DNA of 64,000 nucleotides from Variovorax terrae (GTDB lineage Bacteria > Pseudomonadota > Gammaproteobacteria > Burkholderiales > Burkholderiaceae_C). The position numbers and the translations under genes were made by a program. The stretch is taken from positions 1 to 64,000 of the forward strand of contig NZ_JALGBI010000001.1 of assembly GCF_022809125.1 (NCBI RefSeq), written 5' to 3'. The notes under the pieces are model-generated. The model did not search any database. It saw only the letters and a list, made by a program, of their open reading frames with translations, and had not been told where the DNA came from. Shown piece by piece: positions 43,990 through 53,710 of this stretch; positions within the stretch are counted from its first letter, which is position 1, and each line of letters opens with the position of its first letter.

Positions 43990-44874
43990 TCAGGGCGCCT
44001 CGATCGGGTTGTCGAGCTCGCCCAGGCCGGTGACGGCCACGCGCACGCGGTCGCCATGGCGCAGGAAGCGGGGCGGGTTGAAGCCCAGGCCCACGCCCAC
44101 GGGCGTGCCGGTGGCCAGGATGTCGCCAGGCAGCAGGGTCGTGCCGCGCGACAGGGTTTCGATCAGCGTCGGCACGTCGAAGATCAACTGGCTGATCGGG
44201 GCGTCCTGGCGCAGCTCGCCGTTGACCCAGGTGCGCACGCGCAGCGTCTCGATCGGCGTGCTCTCGGGCGTGCCGATCCAGGGGCCGAGCGGGCAGAAGG
44301 TGTCCAGCGACTTGCCGAGGAACCACTGCGCGTGGTTCTTCTGCAGGTCGCGCGCCGTCACGTCGTTGAGGGCGACGAAGCCGAACACCTGGTCCAGCGC
44401 CTGGGCCTTGGAGACGTTGCGGCAGCGCCGGCCGATCACGACGCCGATCTCGCCTTCGTAATCGACGCTGGCGGTGTGCGCCGGGTCGAAGCGCACCGCA
44501 TCGCGCGGGCCGGCCAGCGTGCCGGTGGCCTTGCTGAAGAACTGCGGGTGCGTGGGGATGGCCGACGCGCTGCTGGTGGTGGCGTTGTAGCCGCTCTTGT
44601 CGAACTCCAGCGCATGGTCATGGTAGTTCTTGCCCACCGCGAACACGTTGCGCACCAGCGCCGACAGCGGCGCCAGAAAAGCCAGCCCGGCCAGCGGCAC
44701 GGGCGTCGTGCCCAGTGCCATCAATTGCGCGGCCGACAGCCCGCGCTCGATCACGGCCAGCACCGGGTTGGGGTGGTTCGCCAGTTCGCCCTCGACCAGC
44801 AGCGCCGATTGCTGCGGCTCGTCGATCAGGGCCAGGCGGGGGGCTCCGTTCCAGAGAACGCGTCCGATTTTCAT
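43990..44874 (-). CDS. Fumarylacetoacetate hydrolase-domain protein
   Basis: A 294-residue member of the FAH C-terminal-domain family. VGKNYHDHALEF, FFSKATGTLAGP, VDYEGEIGVVIGRR (metal Glu pair), ALNDVTARDLQ and GDILATGTPVGVG are the ordered motifs. Relatives hydrolyse acylpyruvates or decarboxylate ring-cleavage keto acids. Short compared with the true fumarylacetoacetase at 30307. Confidence 0.9.
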   Translation of the reverse strand: MKIGRVLWNGAPRLALIDEPQQSALLVEGELANHPNPVLAVIERGLSAAQLMALGTTPVPLAGLAFLAPLSALVRNVFAVGKNYHDHALEFDKSGYNATTSSASAIPTHPQFFSKATGTLAGPRDAVRFDPAHTASVDYEGEIGVVIGRRCRNVSKAQALDQVFGFVALNDVTARDLQKNHAQWFLGKSLDTFCPLGPWIGTPESTPIETLRVRTWVNGELRQDAPISQLIFDVPTLIETLSRGTTLLPGDILATGTPVGVGLGFNPPRFLRHGDRVRVAVTGLGELDNPIEAP

Positions 44875-44894
44875 GAAGACTCCAGGATTGCTCG

Positions 44895-45004
44895 ATTGGT
44901 TTCAATTGGTTCTGTATTGGATCAATTTGGATGGATGTTGACCAATGGTGTTTACCCCTAGACGCCAGGCGCGGGCGCATGGTCCAATCGGTTCGAACCA
45001 ATTC
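44895..45004. promoter_or_regulatory. Divergent promoter with GntR-type operators
   Basis: ATTGGTTTCAATTGG (44895-44909) and the palindrome-containing CAATCGGTTCGAACCAATTC (44985-45004) lie between the FAH-domain gene and the gntR gene. Both show the TTGGTnnnAnCCAA-type symmetry expected for an FCD-class GntR repressor. Confidence 0.6.
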
Positions 45005-45027
45005 AAACCAATCACCCCGGTTCCTCC

Positions 45028-45726
45028 ATGTCCGTTGCCGCCAACCCCCTGTTTTCCGTCGATCCGGCGCAAGCGCTGCGGCAGACCTTGCTGCATGGCC
45101 TGCAAAACGGGCGCTGGGCGCCCGGCGAGCGCCTGCCCACCGAGCGCGAGCTGTGCGAGCGCTACGGCGTGGGCCGTTCGGCGCTGCGCCGCGTGCTGCG
45201 CGAGTTCAAGGCCTCGGGCTTCATCGAGCAGACGGTGGGCAGCGGCACCTACGTGGCCGAGCGCGTGCGGGAGCGGCTGCCGCCGCGCCCGAGCGCAGCC
45301 TCGGCGATCAGCCCGGCCGAACTCATGGAGGCGCGGCTGCTGTTCGAGCCGCTGCTGGTGGATCTGATCGTGAGCAAGGCCACGGCCGCCGATTTCGAGG
45401 CGCTCGAGGAATGCTGCCGCCAGGGCGAGGCCGCGCCCACGCTGGCCGAGTTCGAGCACTGGGACGGCGCGCTGCACCAGCGGCTGGCCGAGGCCACCCA
45501 CAACGCGTTCTTCGTGAGCGTGTTCCAGCTCGCGACCGAGGCGCGCGAGCGCGGCGAGTGGGGCCTGCTCAAGCAAAAGAGCGTCACGCCCGAGCGGCGC
45601 GCGCGCTACCAGCAGGAGCACCGCGCGCTGGTGCAGGCGCTCAAGCAGCGCGACGCCGACACCGCGCGCCAGCGGCTGGCCGAGCATCTGGCGAACGTGC
45701 GGCTCAACCTGCTGGGCCGGGTCTGA
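45028..45726 (+). CDS. GntR-family regulator, FCD class
   Basis: A 232-residue regulator. The winged helix spans about residues 15-75 (LPTERELCERYGVGRSALRRVLREFKASGFIEQTVGSGTYV). The FCD ligand domain carries the metal-binding Asp/His set around HWDGALHQRLAEATHN and the final ARQRLAEHLANVR. Divergent from the FAH/Bug pair it presumably represses. Confidence 0.92.
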   Translation: MSVAANPLFSVDPAQALRQTLLHGLQNGRWAPGERLPTERELCERYGVGRSALRRVLREFKASGFIEQTVGSGTYVAERVRERLPPRPSAASAISPAELMEARLLFEPLLVDLIVSKATAADFEALEECCRQGEAAPTLAEFEHWDGALHQRLAEATHNAFFVSVFQLATEARERGEWGLLKQKSVTPERRARYQQEHRALVQALKQRDADTARQRLAEHLANVRLNLLGRV

Positions 45727-45809
45727 GATCGTGAACACGTTCTGAGCGCAAGGGCCCCCGCCGCCTCGCGCGTGCCGGATGGCACGCCGGGCTGAGACAA
45801 TGCTGCGCC

Positions 45810-46775
45810 ATGCTCGCCGTCCTGCTCATCACCTTCCCGTTCTTTGCGCTGGTTCTCTGCGGCTACCTGGCCGCGCGCCGCGGCGTACTGCCGCAGGCGG
45901 CCATTCCCGGGCTCAACGTCTTCGTGCTGTATTTCGCGCTGCCGTGCATGCTGTACCGCTTCGGTGCCGCCACGCCGATCGCGCAGCTGCTGGACGCCAG
46001 TGTGTTCGGGGTCTACCTGGCCTGCGCGCTGGCGATGGTGGCGGTGGCCATGGTCATGACGCGCAGCGAGCGCATCAACTGGAACAACGCCGCCTTCGGC
46101 GCGCTGGTGGCGGCCTTTCCCAACACCGGCTTCATGGGCGTGCCGCTGCTGGTGGCGCTGCTCGGGGCGCAGGCCGCCGGGCCTGCGATCGTGACCATCG
46201 CCATCGACCTCGTGATCACCAGCTCGCTGTGCATCGCGCTGTCGCGGCTGGACAGCGCGGGCACGCACGGCATGCGCGTGGCCGCGAGCCATGCGCTGCG
46301 CGGCATGGCCACCAACCCGATGCCCTGGTCCATCGCGCTCGGCGCGCTGGCCTCGGCCGCCGGGCTGACGCTGCCGGGGCCGGTGATGCAGACCGTGGGC
46401 CTGCTGGCCGACGCGGCCTCGCCGGTGGCGCTGTTCACCATCGGCGCGGTGCTGGCGCGCTCGCAGATGAACACGCACGAGCGCGTGCCATGGATCGACT
46501 ACGTGCCGCTGGCGCTGGCCAAGCTGGTGATGCACCCGCTGCTGGTGCTGGCCGTGGGCACGGTCGCGCTCTACCTCGGTGCACCGCTGTCGCGCTTCGC
46601 GCTCACCGTCATGGTGCTGGTGGCGGCGCTGCCCAGTGCCAGCAACGTCTCGCTGCTGGCCGAGCGCTTCGGCGCCAACAACGGACGCATCGCGCGCATC
46701 ATCCTGGTGTCCACGGCGCTGGCCTTCCTGAGCTTCTCGGCGGCCGTCTCGCTGCTCGTGGATGCTCCCAAATAG
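45810..46775 (+). CDS. AEC-family (auxin efflux carrier-like) transporter
   Basis: A 321-residue transporter with about ten spans in two repeats. FPFFALVLCGYLAARRG, LNVFVLYFALPCMLYRF and AAFPNTGFMGVPLL are typical, as are PVALFTIGAVLA and ALPSASNVSLLAERFG. Bacterial members move malonate, malate or other carboxylates. Its TAG stop falls in a partial copy of the GATAGC repeat. Confidence 0.92.
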   Translation: MLAVLLITFPFFALVLCGYLAARRGVLPQAAIPGLNVFVLYFALPCMLYRFGAATPIAQLLDASVFGVYLACALAMVAVAMVMTRSERINWNNAAFGALVAAFPNTGFMGVPLLVALLGAQAAGPAIVTIAIDLVITSSLCIALSRLDSAGTHGMRVAASHALRGMATNPMPWSIALGALASAAGLTLPGPVMQTVGLLADAASPVALFTIGAVLARSQMNTHERVPWIDYVPLALAKLVMHPLLVLAVGTVALYLGAPLSRFALTVMVLVAALPSASNVSLLAERFGANNGRIARIILVSTALAFLSFSAAVSLLVDAPK

Positions 46776-46859
46776 ATAGCAAACAATGACCGCCTCATCT
46801 GGACATCGGCGGGATTTGATTCAAAAAATAGCGGCTTGAGCCAGAGTGGTGCCTAGCAG

Positions 46860-46887
46860 CGATGGTGTATCACCACCATCGGGTTTT
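46860..46887 (+). terminator. Rho-independent terminator-like hairpin
   Basis: CGATGGTG (46860-46867) and CACCATCG (46874-46881) pair around a six-base loop, followed by GGTTTTT. Separates the AEC transporter from the metal-efflux operon. Confidence 0.6.
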
Positions 46888-47000
46888 TCACCGAGCAGGG
46901 GAACTTCCGGGCCACTTCTGGCCACAATAGCCTGCCCGCTGCCGTTGGCACGGGCCCTGCTTCCTGACGTTTCATCACCTCGTTCCTCTCCAACCCGTCC

Positions 47001-47402
47001 ATGCGCCTGGCGCCGTCCTTCCTGCTGTCGCTGCTGCTGTTCGCGGCCATCCTCTGGTCCGTGGAGGCCGCGGCGTGGCCGGCGGCCGGCGACGACGAGG
47101 AGGCGGCGCACTTCGCTGCCGTGCACCAGATCCTGGCGGCCGATGCGGCGCAGCTCGACGCGCTGGAGGCCGGCGGAGGCGAGCTGGAGCAGCCCGAACT
47201 CACGGCGCGCCAGGTGGCGCGGCTGAACGAGCCGCCGGTCACCAACGACGACCGCACCGAGCTGTTCGGCGTGCCCGCGCGCAGGACGGTCGGCGTGCTC
47301 GCGGTGCGGGAGCCGCCCCAGGCGCCCGTGGCGGCGCTGGCCGACCCCTGGCTGCGCGCGGCGCTGCGGCCGCCCAGTGGCGCTCTGCGGCTGCGGGCCT
47401 GA
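47001..47402 (+). CDS. Small exported protein ahead of efflux operon (CzcI-like position)
   Basis: A 133-residue protein with a leading hydrophobic helix MRLAPSFLLSLLLFAAILWSVEA. The rest is acidic and Ala-rich (HFAAVHQILAADAAQLDAL) with no His cluster or Cys. It precedes the tripartite efflux genes, the place occupied by czcI/cnrX-type periplasmic proteins, but similarity is positional only. Confidence 0.6.
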   Translation: MRLAPSFLLSLLLFAAILWSVEAAAWPAAGDDEEAAHFAAVHQILAADAAQLDALEAGGGELEQPELTARQVARLNEPPVTNDDRTELFGVPARRTVGVLAVREPPQAPVAALADPWLRAALRPPSGALRLRA

Positions 47403-47620
47403 GCCGCCGCGCCGCCTTTCTCCCCCCCCTCTTTCTTTCTCTGCCCGGCTCGTCCTGAGCCCTGACCTGCGCGCGCCCACTGGCGCCGCGCGGGACGGCG
47501 TTGCGTGCGCTGCGGCCCCAGCCCGGGTTCGTGCGCCGGTGACGCTCCACGCTGCCAGCCCGTGACCCGGCGCGGCGGCGCTTCGCAATCCCAACCCGGT
47601 TGCCGCACAGCGCGGCAGGT

Positions 47621-48901
47621 ATGCCCATGGTGTCTCGATCCTTCCTGCTTGTCCCCGTCGTCCTTGTTCTTTCGATGTCCGCCCTGCCGGGCCTGGCGCA
47701 GGCCCCGGCGCCGGCCGGCGCGGCCGAGCCGCCGCGGCTGCCGCTGGCCCAGGTGGTGCAGACGGTGGTGGCCCACAACCCAGAGTTGCGCGCCGCGCAG
47801 CAGTCGCGCGTCACGGCGGCGGCCAGCGTGCTCAGCGCCTCGGCGCTGCCGAACCCGCGGCTGGAATGGAGCAGCGGGCGCAACCGCGAGCGCCTGCCCT
47901 CGGCCACGCCGGGCGCGGTGCAGGGCTGGGCCATCGCCCAGCCGCTGGAGAACCCGTCGCTGCGCGGCGCGCGTGTCGAGGCCGCGCAGGCCGGCGAGCG
48001 CGGCAGCCAGCACCAGGTCGCGGTCACGCGCAACGCGCTGGTGGCGCAGGTCAAGCTGCGCGCCTACGAGACGGTGCTGCGCCAGGCCGAGGCCGAGGCC
48101 GCGCGCGACGCGGTGCAACTGCTGGAGCAGGTGCGCGAGCGCGTGCGTGTGCGCGTGGCCAGCGGTGAGGCCGCGCGCTACGAGATCATCAAGGCCGATG
48201 CCGAGATCATCAACGCGCGCCAGCGCGAGCAGTCGGCGCTGTTGCTGGCCGAGCAGACCCAGCTCACGCTCAACCGGCTGGCCGCCGGGCAACTGCCGGC
48301 GCGCTTTCAGCTCGTGCTGTCGCTGGACGACGCGATCGACGCGGCCGCGCTGCAGCGCCTCGAACCGGGCGAACACCCCGAGCTGCGGCTGCTGCAGTCC
48401 GAGGTGGACCGCGCGCAGGCGCAGCTCGAGGGCGCGCGCGCCAGCCGCTGGCCCGGCCTGGAACTGCGCTACGGCCAGACGCGCGAGCCCGACATCCGCC
48501 AGAACATGATCGGCGTGAGCGTGCAGATCCCGCTGCTCGACCAGCGCCGTGGCCCGGTGGACGAGGCCGCCTCGGAGCTGGAGCGCGCGCGCGGCCGGCT
48601 CGAAGGCCGCCAGGCCGAGCTGCGCCAGCAGGTGCTGCAGGCCTGGAAGGCGCTGGAGATGGCGCGCCTGCGCACCGAGGCCCTGAGCCAGGGCGCGGTG
48701 CGCGAGGCCGAGGCGGCGCTGCGCGTGGCCGAGGCCGCCTACCGCTTCGGCGAGCGCGGCATCCTCGACGTGCTGGACGCCCAGCGCGTGCTGCGCGCGG
48801 TACGCGCCGACCTGCTGGAGGCGCGCTACCAGCAGCAGGCCGCCCGCATCGAACTCGAATTCCTGGCCGGCCGCCATGCCGAGCCGCCCGGGCCGCTGTG
48901 A
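47621..48901 (+). CDS. czcC: Outer-membrane factor of metal RND efflux system (CzcC-like)
   Basis: A 426-residue TolC-family protein with signal peptide ending PGLAQ. LAQVVQTVVAHNPELRAAQQ, ALPNPRLEWSSG, and the coiled-coil repeats of RVAEAAYRFGERGILDVLDAQRVL give the usual outer-membrane-factor layout. ATG 47621 chosen; a TTG lies seven codons upstream. First structural gene of the czcCBA operon. Confidence 0.88.
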   Translation: MPMVSRSFLLVPVVLVLSMSALPGLAQAPAPAGAAEPPRLPLAQVVQTVVAHNPELRAAQQSRVTAAASVLSASALPNPRLEWSSGRNRERLPSATPGAVQGWAIAQPLENPSLRGARVEAAQAGERGSQHQVAVTRNALVAQVKLRAYETVLRQAEAEAARDAVQLLEQVRERVRVRVASGEAARYEIIKADAEIINARQREQSALLLAEQTQLTLNRLAAGQLPARFQLVLSLDDAIDAAALQRLEPGEHPELRLLQSEVDRAQAQLEGARASRWPGLELRYGQTREPDIRQNMIGVSVQIPLLDQRRGPVDEAASELERARGRLEGRQAELRQQVLQAWKALEMARLRTEALSQGAVREAEAALRVAEAAYRFGERGILDVLDAQRVLRAVRADLLEARYQQQAARIELEFLAGRHAEPPGPL

Positions 48902-48968
48902 GCGAGGCCGCGCCATGACGCTCGCTCTCCCGTCCTCCCCCGTTTTTCTTCCTCAACCGCTTTCCGCC

Positions 48969-50174
48969 ATGTCCTCGACCTTCGATTCCTCTTTGTCCCC
49001 GGCCCGGCCGCGCCCGCGGGCGGCCGTGTCCGCCCTGGCCCTGGCCGGCCTCATGCTGCTGACCCTCACGCTCGCCGGCTGCGGCCGTTCGGATGCGCCG
49101 CCGCCGGCTGCGGCCGCTGCCGCGCCGGCCGACCCGATGGAGGTCGTGGTGCCGCCCGGGATGGCGGCGCGCTTCAAGACCGCGCCGTTGTCCACGGCCG
49201 AGATCGCGCCGATCCAGGAGGTGGCCGGCCGCATCGAGGCCAACGACCGCCTGGTCGCGCGCATCGGCGCCTCCGTCACCGGCCGCGTGACCGAGGTGCT
49301 GGCCGAAGTGGGCGACCGTGTGCGCCCGGGCCAGGTGCTGGCGCGCGTGGCCAGCCCCGAGCTGACCACGGCCCAGCTCGCCTACCTGCGCGCCCATGCC
49401 GCCACGGCCCAGGCCGAGCGTGCCGTGGAGCGCGCGCGCCAGCTCATCCAGGCCGACGTGATCGGCTCGGCCGAGCAGCAGCGGCGCGAGTCCGAACTCG
49501 CCATCGCGCGCGCCGAGCTGCGCGCCGCCGGCGACCAGCTTCGCCTCATCGGCCTGCCGGGCGGGGCGGTGGAGCGCCTGCGCGAGCAGGGCACGCTGCA
49601 CCCGCACGCGGCCGTGGTGGCCACGCTGGCCGGCGTGGTGATCGAGCGCAAGCTCAGCTCGGGCCAGGTGGCGCAGCCGGGCGACCCGCTGTTCACCGTG
49701 GCCGACCTGGGCAACGTCTGGGTGGTGGGCGCGCTGCCCGAGCAGGCCGCGCGCAGCGTGCAGGCCGGCCAGGCGGTGGAGATCGAGGTGCCGGCGCTGG
49801 CCGGGCGCCAGCTCGCCGGCCGCATCGTGCATGTGGGCGACACCGTGTCGCCCGAGACGCGCAGCGTGACCATCCGCACCCAGGTGGACAACGCCCAGCG
49901 CGAGCTCAAGCCGCAGATGCTGGCCACTATGCGCATCGAGGGCGCGGCGCGCCGCACGCTGGCCGTGCCGGCCGTGGCCGTGGTGCGCGAGAACGACCGC
50001 GACCACGTGTTCGTGAAGCAGGCCGACAACCGCTACCGCCTGGCGCCGATCGAGCTGGGCGCCGCCAGCGGCGGGCTGCGCCCGGTGCTGGGCGGCCTGG
50101 CCGAGGGCACCGAGCTGGTGGTGGAGGGCGCCTTTCACCTGAACAACGAGCGCAAGCGCGCCGAGCTGGAGTAA
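48969..50174 (+). CDS. czcB: Membrane-fusion protein of metal RND efflux system (CzcB-like)
   Basis: A 401-residue periplasmic adaptor lipoprotein. The lipobox LTLAGC places the lipid Cys at residue 38. GRIEANDRLVARIGASVTGRVTEVLAEVGDRVRPGQVLARV is the biotinyl-lipoyl half-motif, followed by a coiled coil and the second lipoyl half near VVIERKLSSGQVAQPGDPLFTV. It lacks the His-rich metal-binding tail of some CzcB proteins. An upstream ATG (48915) would add an unneeded extension. Confidence 0.9.
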   Translation: MSSTFDSSLSPARPRPRAAVSALALAGLMLLTLTLAGCGRSDAPPPAAAAAAPADPMEVVVPPGMAARFKTAPLSTAEIAPIQEVAGRIEANDRLVARIGASVTGRVTEVLAEVGDRVRPGQVLARVASPELTTAQLAYLRAHAATAQAERAVERARQLIQADVIGSAEQQRRESELAIARAELRAAGDQLRLIGLPGGAVERLREQGTLHPHAAVVATLAGVVIERKLSSGQVAQPGDPLFTVADLGNVWVVGALPEQAARSVQAGQAVEIEVPALAGRQLAGRIVHVGDTVSPETRSVTIRTQVDNAQRELKPQMLATMRIEGAARRTLAVPAVAVVRENDRDHVFVKQADNRYRLAPIELGAASGGLRPVLGGLAEGTELVVEGAFHLNNERKRAELE

Positions 50175-50178
50175 GCCC

Positions 50179-53100
50179 ATGATCGCTTCCATGATCCGGG
50201 CCGCGCTGAGTCAGCGGCTCGTGGTGGTCGTGCTCGCGCTGGTGCTGTGCGGCTTCGGGCTGCGCGCGGCGCTCAAGCTGTCGGTGGACGCCTTTCCCGA
50301 CGTGACCAACGTGCAGGTGCAGGTGGCCACCGAGGCGCCGGGGCGCTCGCCCGAGGAGATCGAGCGCTTCGTCACCGTGCCGCTGGAGATCGCCATGACC
50401 GGCCTGCCGGGGCTGGTGGAGATGCGCTCGCTCAACAAGAGCGGGCTGTCCATCATCACGCTGGTGTTCACCGAGGCCACCGACGTGTACTTCGCGCGCC
50501 AGCTCGTGACCGAGCGGCTGATCGAGGTCACGCCGCGCATGCCGCAGGGCATCGTGCCGGTGCTGGGGCCGGTCTCCACCGGCCTGGGCGAGGTCTACCA
50601 GTACACGCTGGAGAAGCCCGACGACGGCCAGCGCGCGCTGACCCCGGCCGAGCTGGCCGAGCGCCGCACGGTGCAGGACTGGGTGGTGCGGCCGCTGCTG
50701 CGCTCCATTCCCGGCGTGGCCGAGATCAACTCGCAGGGCGGCTACGTCAAGCAGTACCAGGCGCTGGTGGACCCGGGGCGGCTGCGCCACTACGGCCTGT
50801 CGGTGCGCCAGGTGGTGGAGGCCATCGCGGCCAACAACGCCAACGCCAGCGGCGGCATCCTGCCGCAGGTGACCGAGCAGTACCTGATCCGCGGCGTCGG
50901 CCTGATCCGCACGCTGGAGGACATTGGCAACATCGTGGTCAAGGAACAGGCCGGCGTGCCGGTGTTCGTGCGCGACGTGGCCACCGTGCAGCTCGGCGCC
51001 GAGGTGCGCCAGGGCGCGATCATCAAGGGCGGCTACACCGAGGGCGTCTCGGGCATCGTGCTGATGATGCGCGGCGGCAATGCCAAGGAGGTGGTCACGC
51101 GCGTGAAGGAGCGCGTGGCCGAGATCAACACCAAGGGCATGCTGCCCGGCGGCCTGCAGATCGTGCCCTACTACGACCGCACCGACCTCGTCGACTCGGC
51201 GCTGTGGACCGTGGGCAAGGTGCTGATCGAGGGCATCTTCCTCGTGGTGGTGGTGCTGTTCATCTTCCTGGGCGACGTGCGCTCCAGCCTGATCGTGGTG
51301 GCCACGCTGATCATCACGCCGCTGACCACCTTCATCATGATGAACCGCTATGGCATCTCGGCCAACCTGATGTCGCTCGGCGGGCTGGCCATCGCCATCG
51401 GCCTGATGGTGGACGCCACCGTGGTGGTGGTGGAGAACGTGTTCCACAAGCTCGGGCAGGCCGGCGACAGCATGGGCGCGCGCGTGCGCACCGTGCTGGC
51501 CGCCACCACCGAGGTGGCCACGCCCACCATCTTCGGCATCGCCATCATCATCCTGGTGTTCCTGCCGCTCATGACGCTGCAGGGCATCGAGGGCAAGATG
51601 TTCGCGCCGCTGGCGCTGACCATCGCGATCTCGCTGGCCGTGTCGCTGGCGGTGTCGCTGTTCCTCTCGCCGGTGCTGTGCTCGTACTTCCTCAAGGGCG
51701 GCGCGGACCACGACACGCGGCTGATCGCCTTCCTCAAGCGCCACTACCTGCGCCTGCTGGACGGCGCGACAGCGAAGCACCGCGTCACGCTGGCGGCCGC
51801 CGTGCTGCTGCTGCTGGGTTCGCTGGCGCTGTTCCCGTTCCTAGGCAAATCCTTCAGCCGACCATGAAGGAGGGCGCGCTCACGCCGCAGATCAACCGCG
51901 TGCCCAGCATCTCGCTGGACGAGTCGATCCGCATGGAGATGGCGGCCATGAAGCAGGTGGCCGAGGTGCCGGGCGTGCTCAGCGTGGTGTCCAAGCTCGG
52001 GCGCGGCGAGTCGCCGGCCGACCCGGCCGGGCCCAACGAGTCCGACCCGATCGTGCTGCTGGACCCGAAATCGGGCCGCACGCAGGACGAGATCGACGAG
52101 GACATCCGCCAGCGCCTCTCGAGCATCCCGGGCGTGCAGATCGTGCTGTCGCAGCCGATCTCCGAGCGGGTGGACGAGATGGTCACGGGCGTGCGCTCGC
52201 AGCTCGCCATCAAGGTGTTCGGCGACGAGCTGGGTGAGCTCAAGCGCGTGTCCGAGCAGGTGGCGCGCATCCTGAAGAGCGTGCCCGGCAGCCGCGACAT
52301 CCGCATCGAGCGCCTGTCGGGCCAGCAGGCGCTGACCATCGACATCGACCGCAAGGCGATCGCGCGCCAGGGCCTCAACGTGGCCGACGTGCAGGCCCTG
52401 ATCGAGAGCGCCATCGGCGGCAAGGACGTGACCACGCTCTACGAGGGCGAGCGCCGCTACAGCGTGGTGGTGCGCTTTCCGCTCGAGGCGCGGCAGTCGG
52501 TGGAGGCCATCGGCAACACGCTGCTGCCCACGCCCGACGGCGCGCAGGTGCCGCTGTACTCGCTGGCGCGCATCCAGCTCGTGGACGGGCCAGCGCAGAT
52601 CAGCCGCGAGGGCGGCAAGCGCCGCGTGGTGGTGGGCGCCAACGTCGAGGGGCGCGACCTCGGCGGCTTCGTGGCCGAGGTGCAGCAGCGCGTGGAGCAT
52701 GAGGTCAAGCTGCCCGAGGGCTACTACTTCAAGTACGGCGGCCAGTTCGAGAACATGGAGCGCGCCATGGGCACGCTGCAGGTGATCGTGCCGCTGACCA
52801 TCGCGGCCATCTTCTTCCTGCTGTTCTTGCTGTTCAACTCGGTCAAGCTGGCCGGGCTCATCATCCTGGTGCTGCCGTTCGCCTCGATCGGCGGGCTGAT
52901 CGGCCTGTTCGTCACCGGCGAGTACGTGAGCGTGCCGGCCTCGGTCGGCTTCATCGCGCTATGGGGCATCGCGGTGCTCAACGGCGTGGTGCTGGTGACC
53001 TGCATCCGCCGCCTGCGCGAGGACGGCCTGGACGTGGCTGCCGCCGTGCGCGAGGGCTGCGTGCAGCGCTTTCGCCCCGTGATGATGACGGCCACCGTGG

Positions 53101-53267
53101 CGCTGCTGGGCTTGGTGCCCTTCCTGTTCGCCAGCGGGCCGGGCTCGGAGGTGCAGCGGCCGCTGGCCATCGTGGTGATCGGCGGCTTGATCTCTTCGAC
53201 GCTGCTCACGCTGGTGGTATTGCCCACGCTCTATCGCTGGTTCGACGAAAAGCCCGCTGAAGCATGA
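50179..53267 (+). pseudogene. czcA: CzcA/CusA-like RND metal pump, split by one-base deletion
   Basis: Frame one runs 50179-51867 and frame two continues to 53267; together they spell a full-length RND pump of about 1030 residues. Near 51856 the text reads AAATCCTTCAGCCGACCATG, where homologues expect FMPTMKEG; restoring one T gives it and rejoins the halves. The N-half keeps the proton-relay helix GGLAIAIGLMVDATVVVVEN. The C-half starts at an in-frame ATG (51864) that overlaps the new stop as ATGA, so reinitiation could yield two polypeptides. The intact remainder argues for a very recent mutation or a sequencing error. The pump would export divalent or monovalent metal ions with CzcB and CzcC. 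Confidence 0.85.
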
Positions 53268-53285
53268 CCCCGAAGGAGAACTGAG

Positions 53286-53621
53286 ATGACGATGAAGGAA
53301 ATCCGCGCCATCGTGCGCCCGAGCCGGCTGGAGCGCCTGCGCGAGGCGCTGCGCGCCATCCCCAACTTTCCCGGTGTGACGATCTTCCGCGCCGAGGGCT
53401 TCACGGCCCCGGCCGCGCTGGACAAGCGCACGGTCAAGGAGGAGCTGACCGACTTCTCCGACAAGCTGATGGTCTGCGTGCTGGCCGAGGCCGCCATGGT
53501 GGCGCCGATCCGCGCCGCCCTCGTCGAGGCCTGCCGCACCGGCCAGATCGGCGACGGCCTGGTCTGGGTGGTGGACATCGCCGAGATCCACCGCATCCGC
53601 GACGGCAGCAGCCTGCCCTGA
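53286..53621 (+). CDS. PII-like protein linked to metal efflux
   Basis: A 111-residue protein behind AAGGAG. MKEIRAIVRPSRLERLREALRAIPNFPGVTIFRAEGF matches the N-terminal strand-helix of PII/GlnB proteins. The T-loop is short and lacks the uridylylated Tyr of GlnB. GQIGDGLVWVVDIAEIHRIRDGS matches the GDGKIFV-like C-loop and end strand. PII-like genes adjoining heavy-metal RND operons are a known group (often called PII-NG); their ligand is unsettled. Confidence 0.85.
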   Translation: MTMKEIRAIVRPSRLERLREALRAIPNFPGVTIFRAEGFTAPAALDKRTVKEELTDFSDKLMVCVLAEAAMVAPIRAALVEACRTGQIGDGLVWVVDIAEIHRIRDGSSLP

Positions 53622-53710
53622 GCGCCTCGGGGCATCGGGTTTGCTCCTGAATCAGGAGCAACAAAGCACCGCGGGGCGCGGACCTCTGGCCGATCTGGCT
53701 TGAAAAAGGC

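Noticed and set aside
48270..50192. Minus-strand frame opposite czcC and czcB
   Set aside because: Repetitive antisense text with no motif, while the plus strand has a lipobox and lipoyl motifs.
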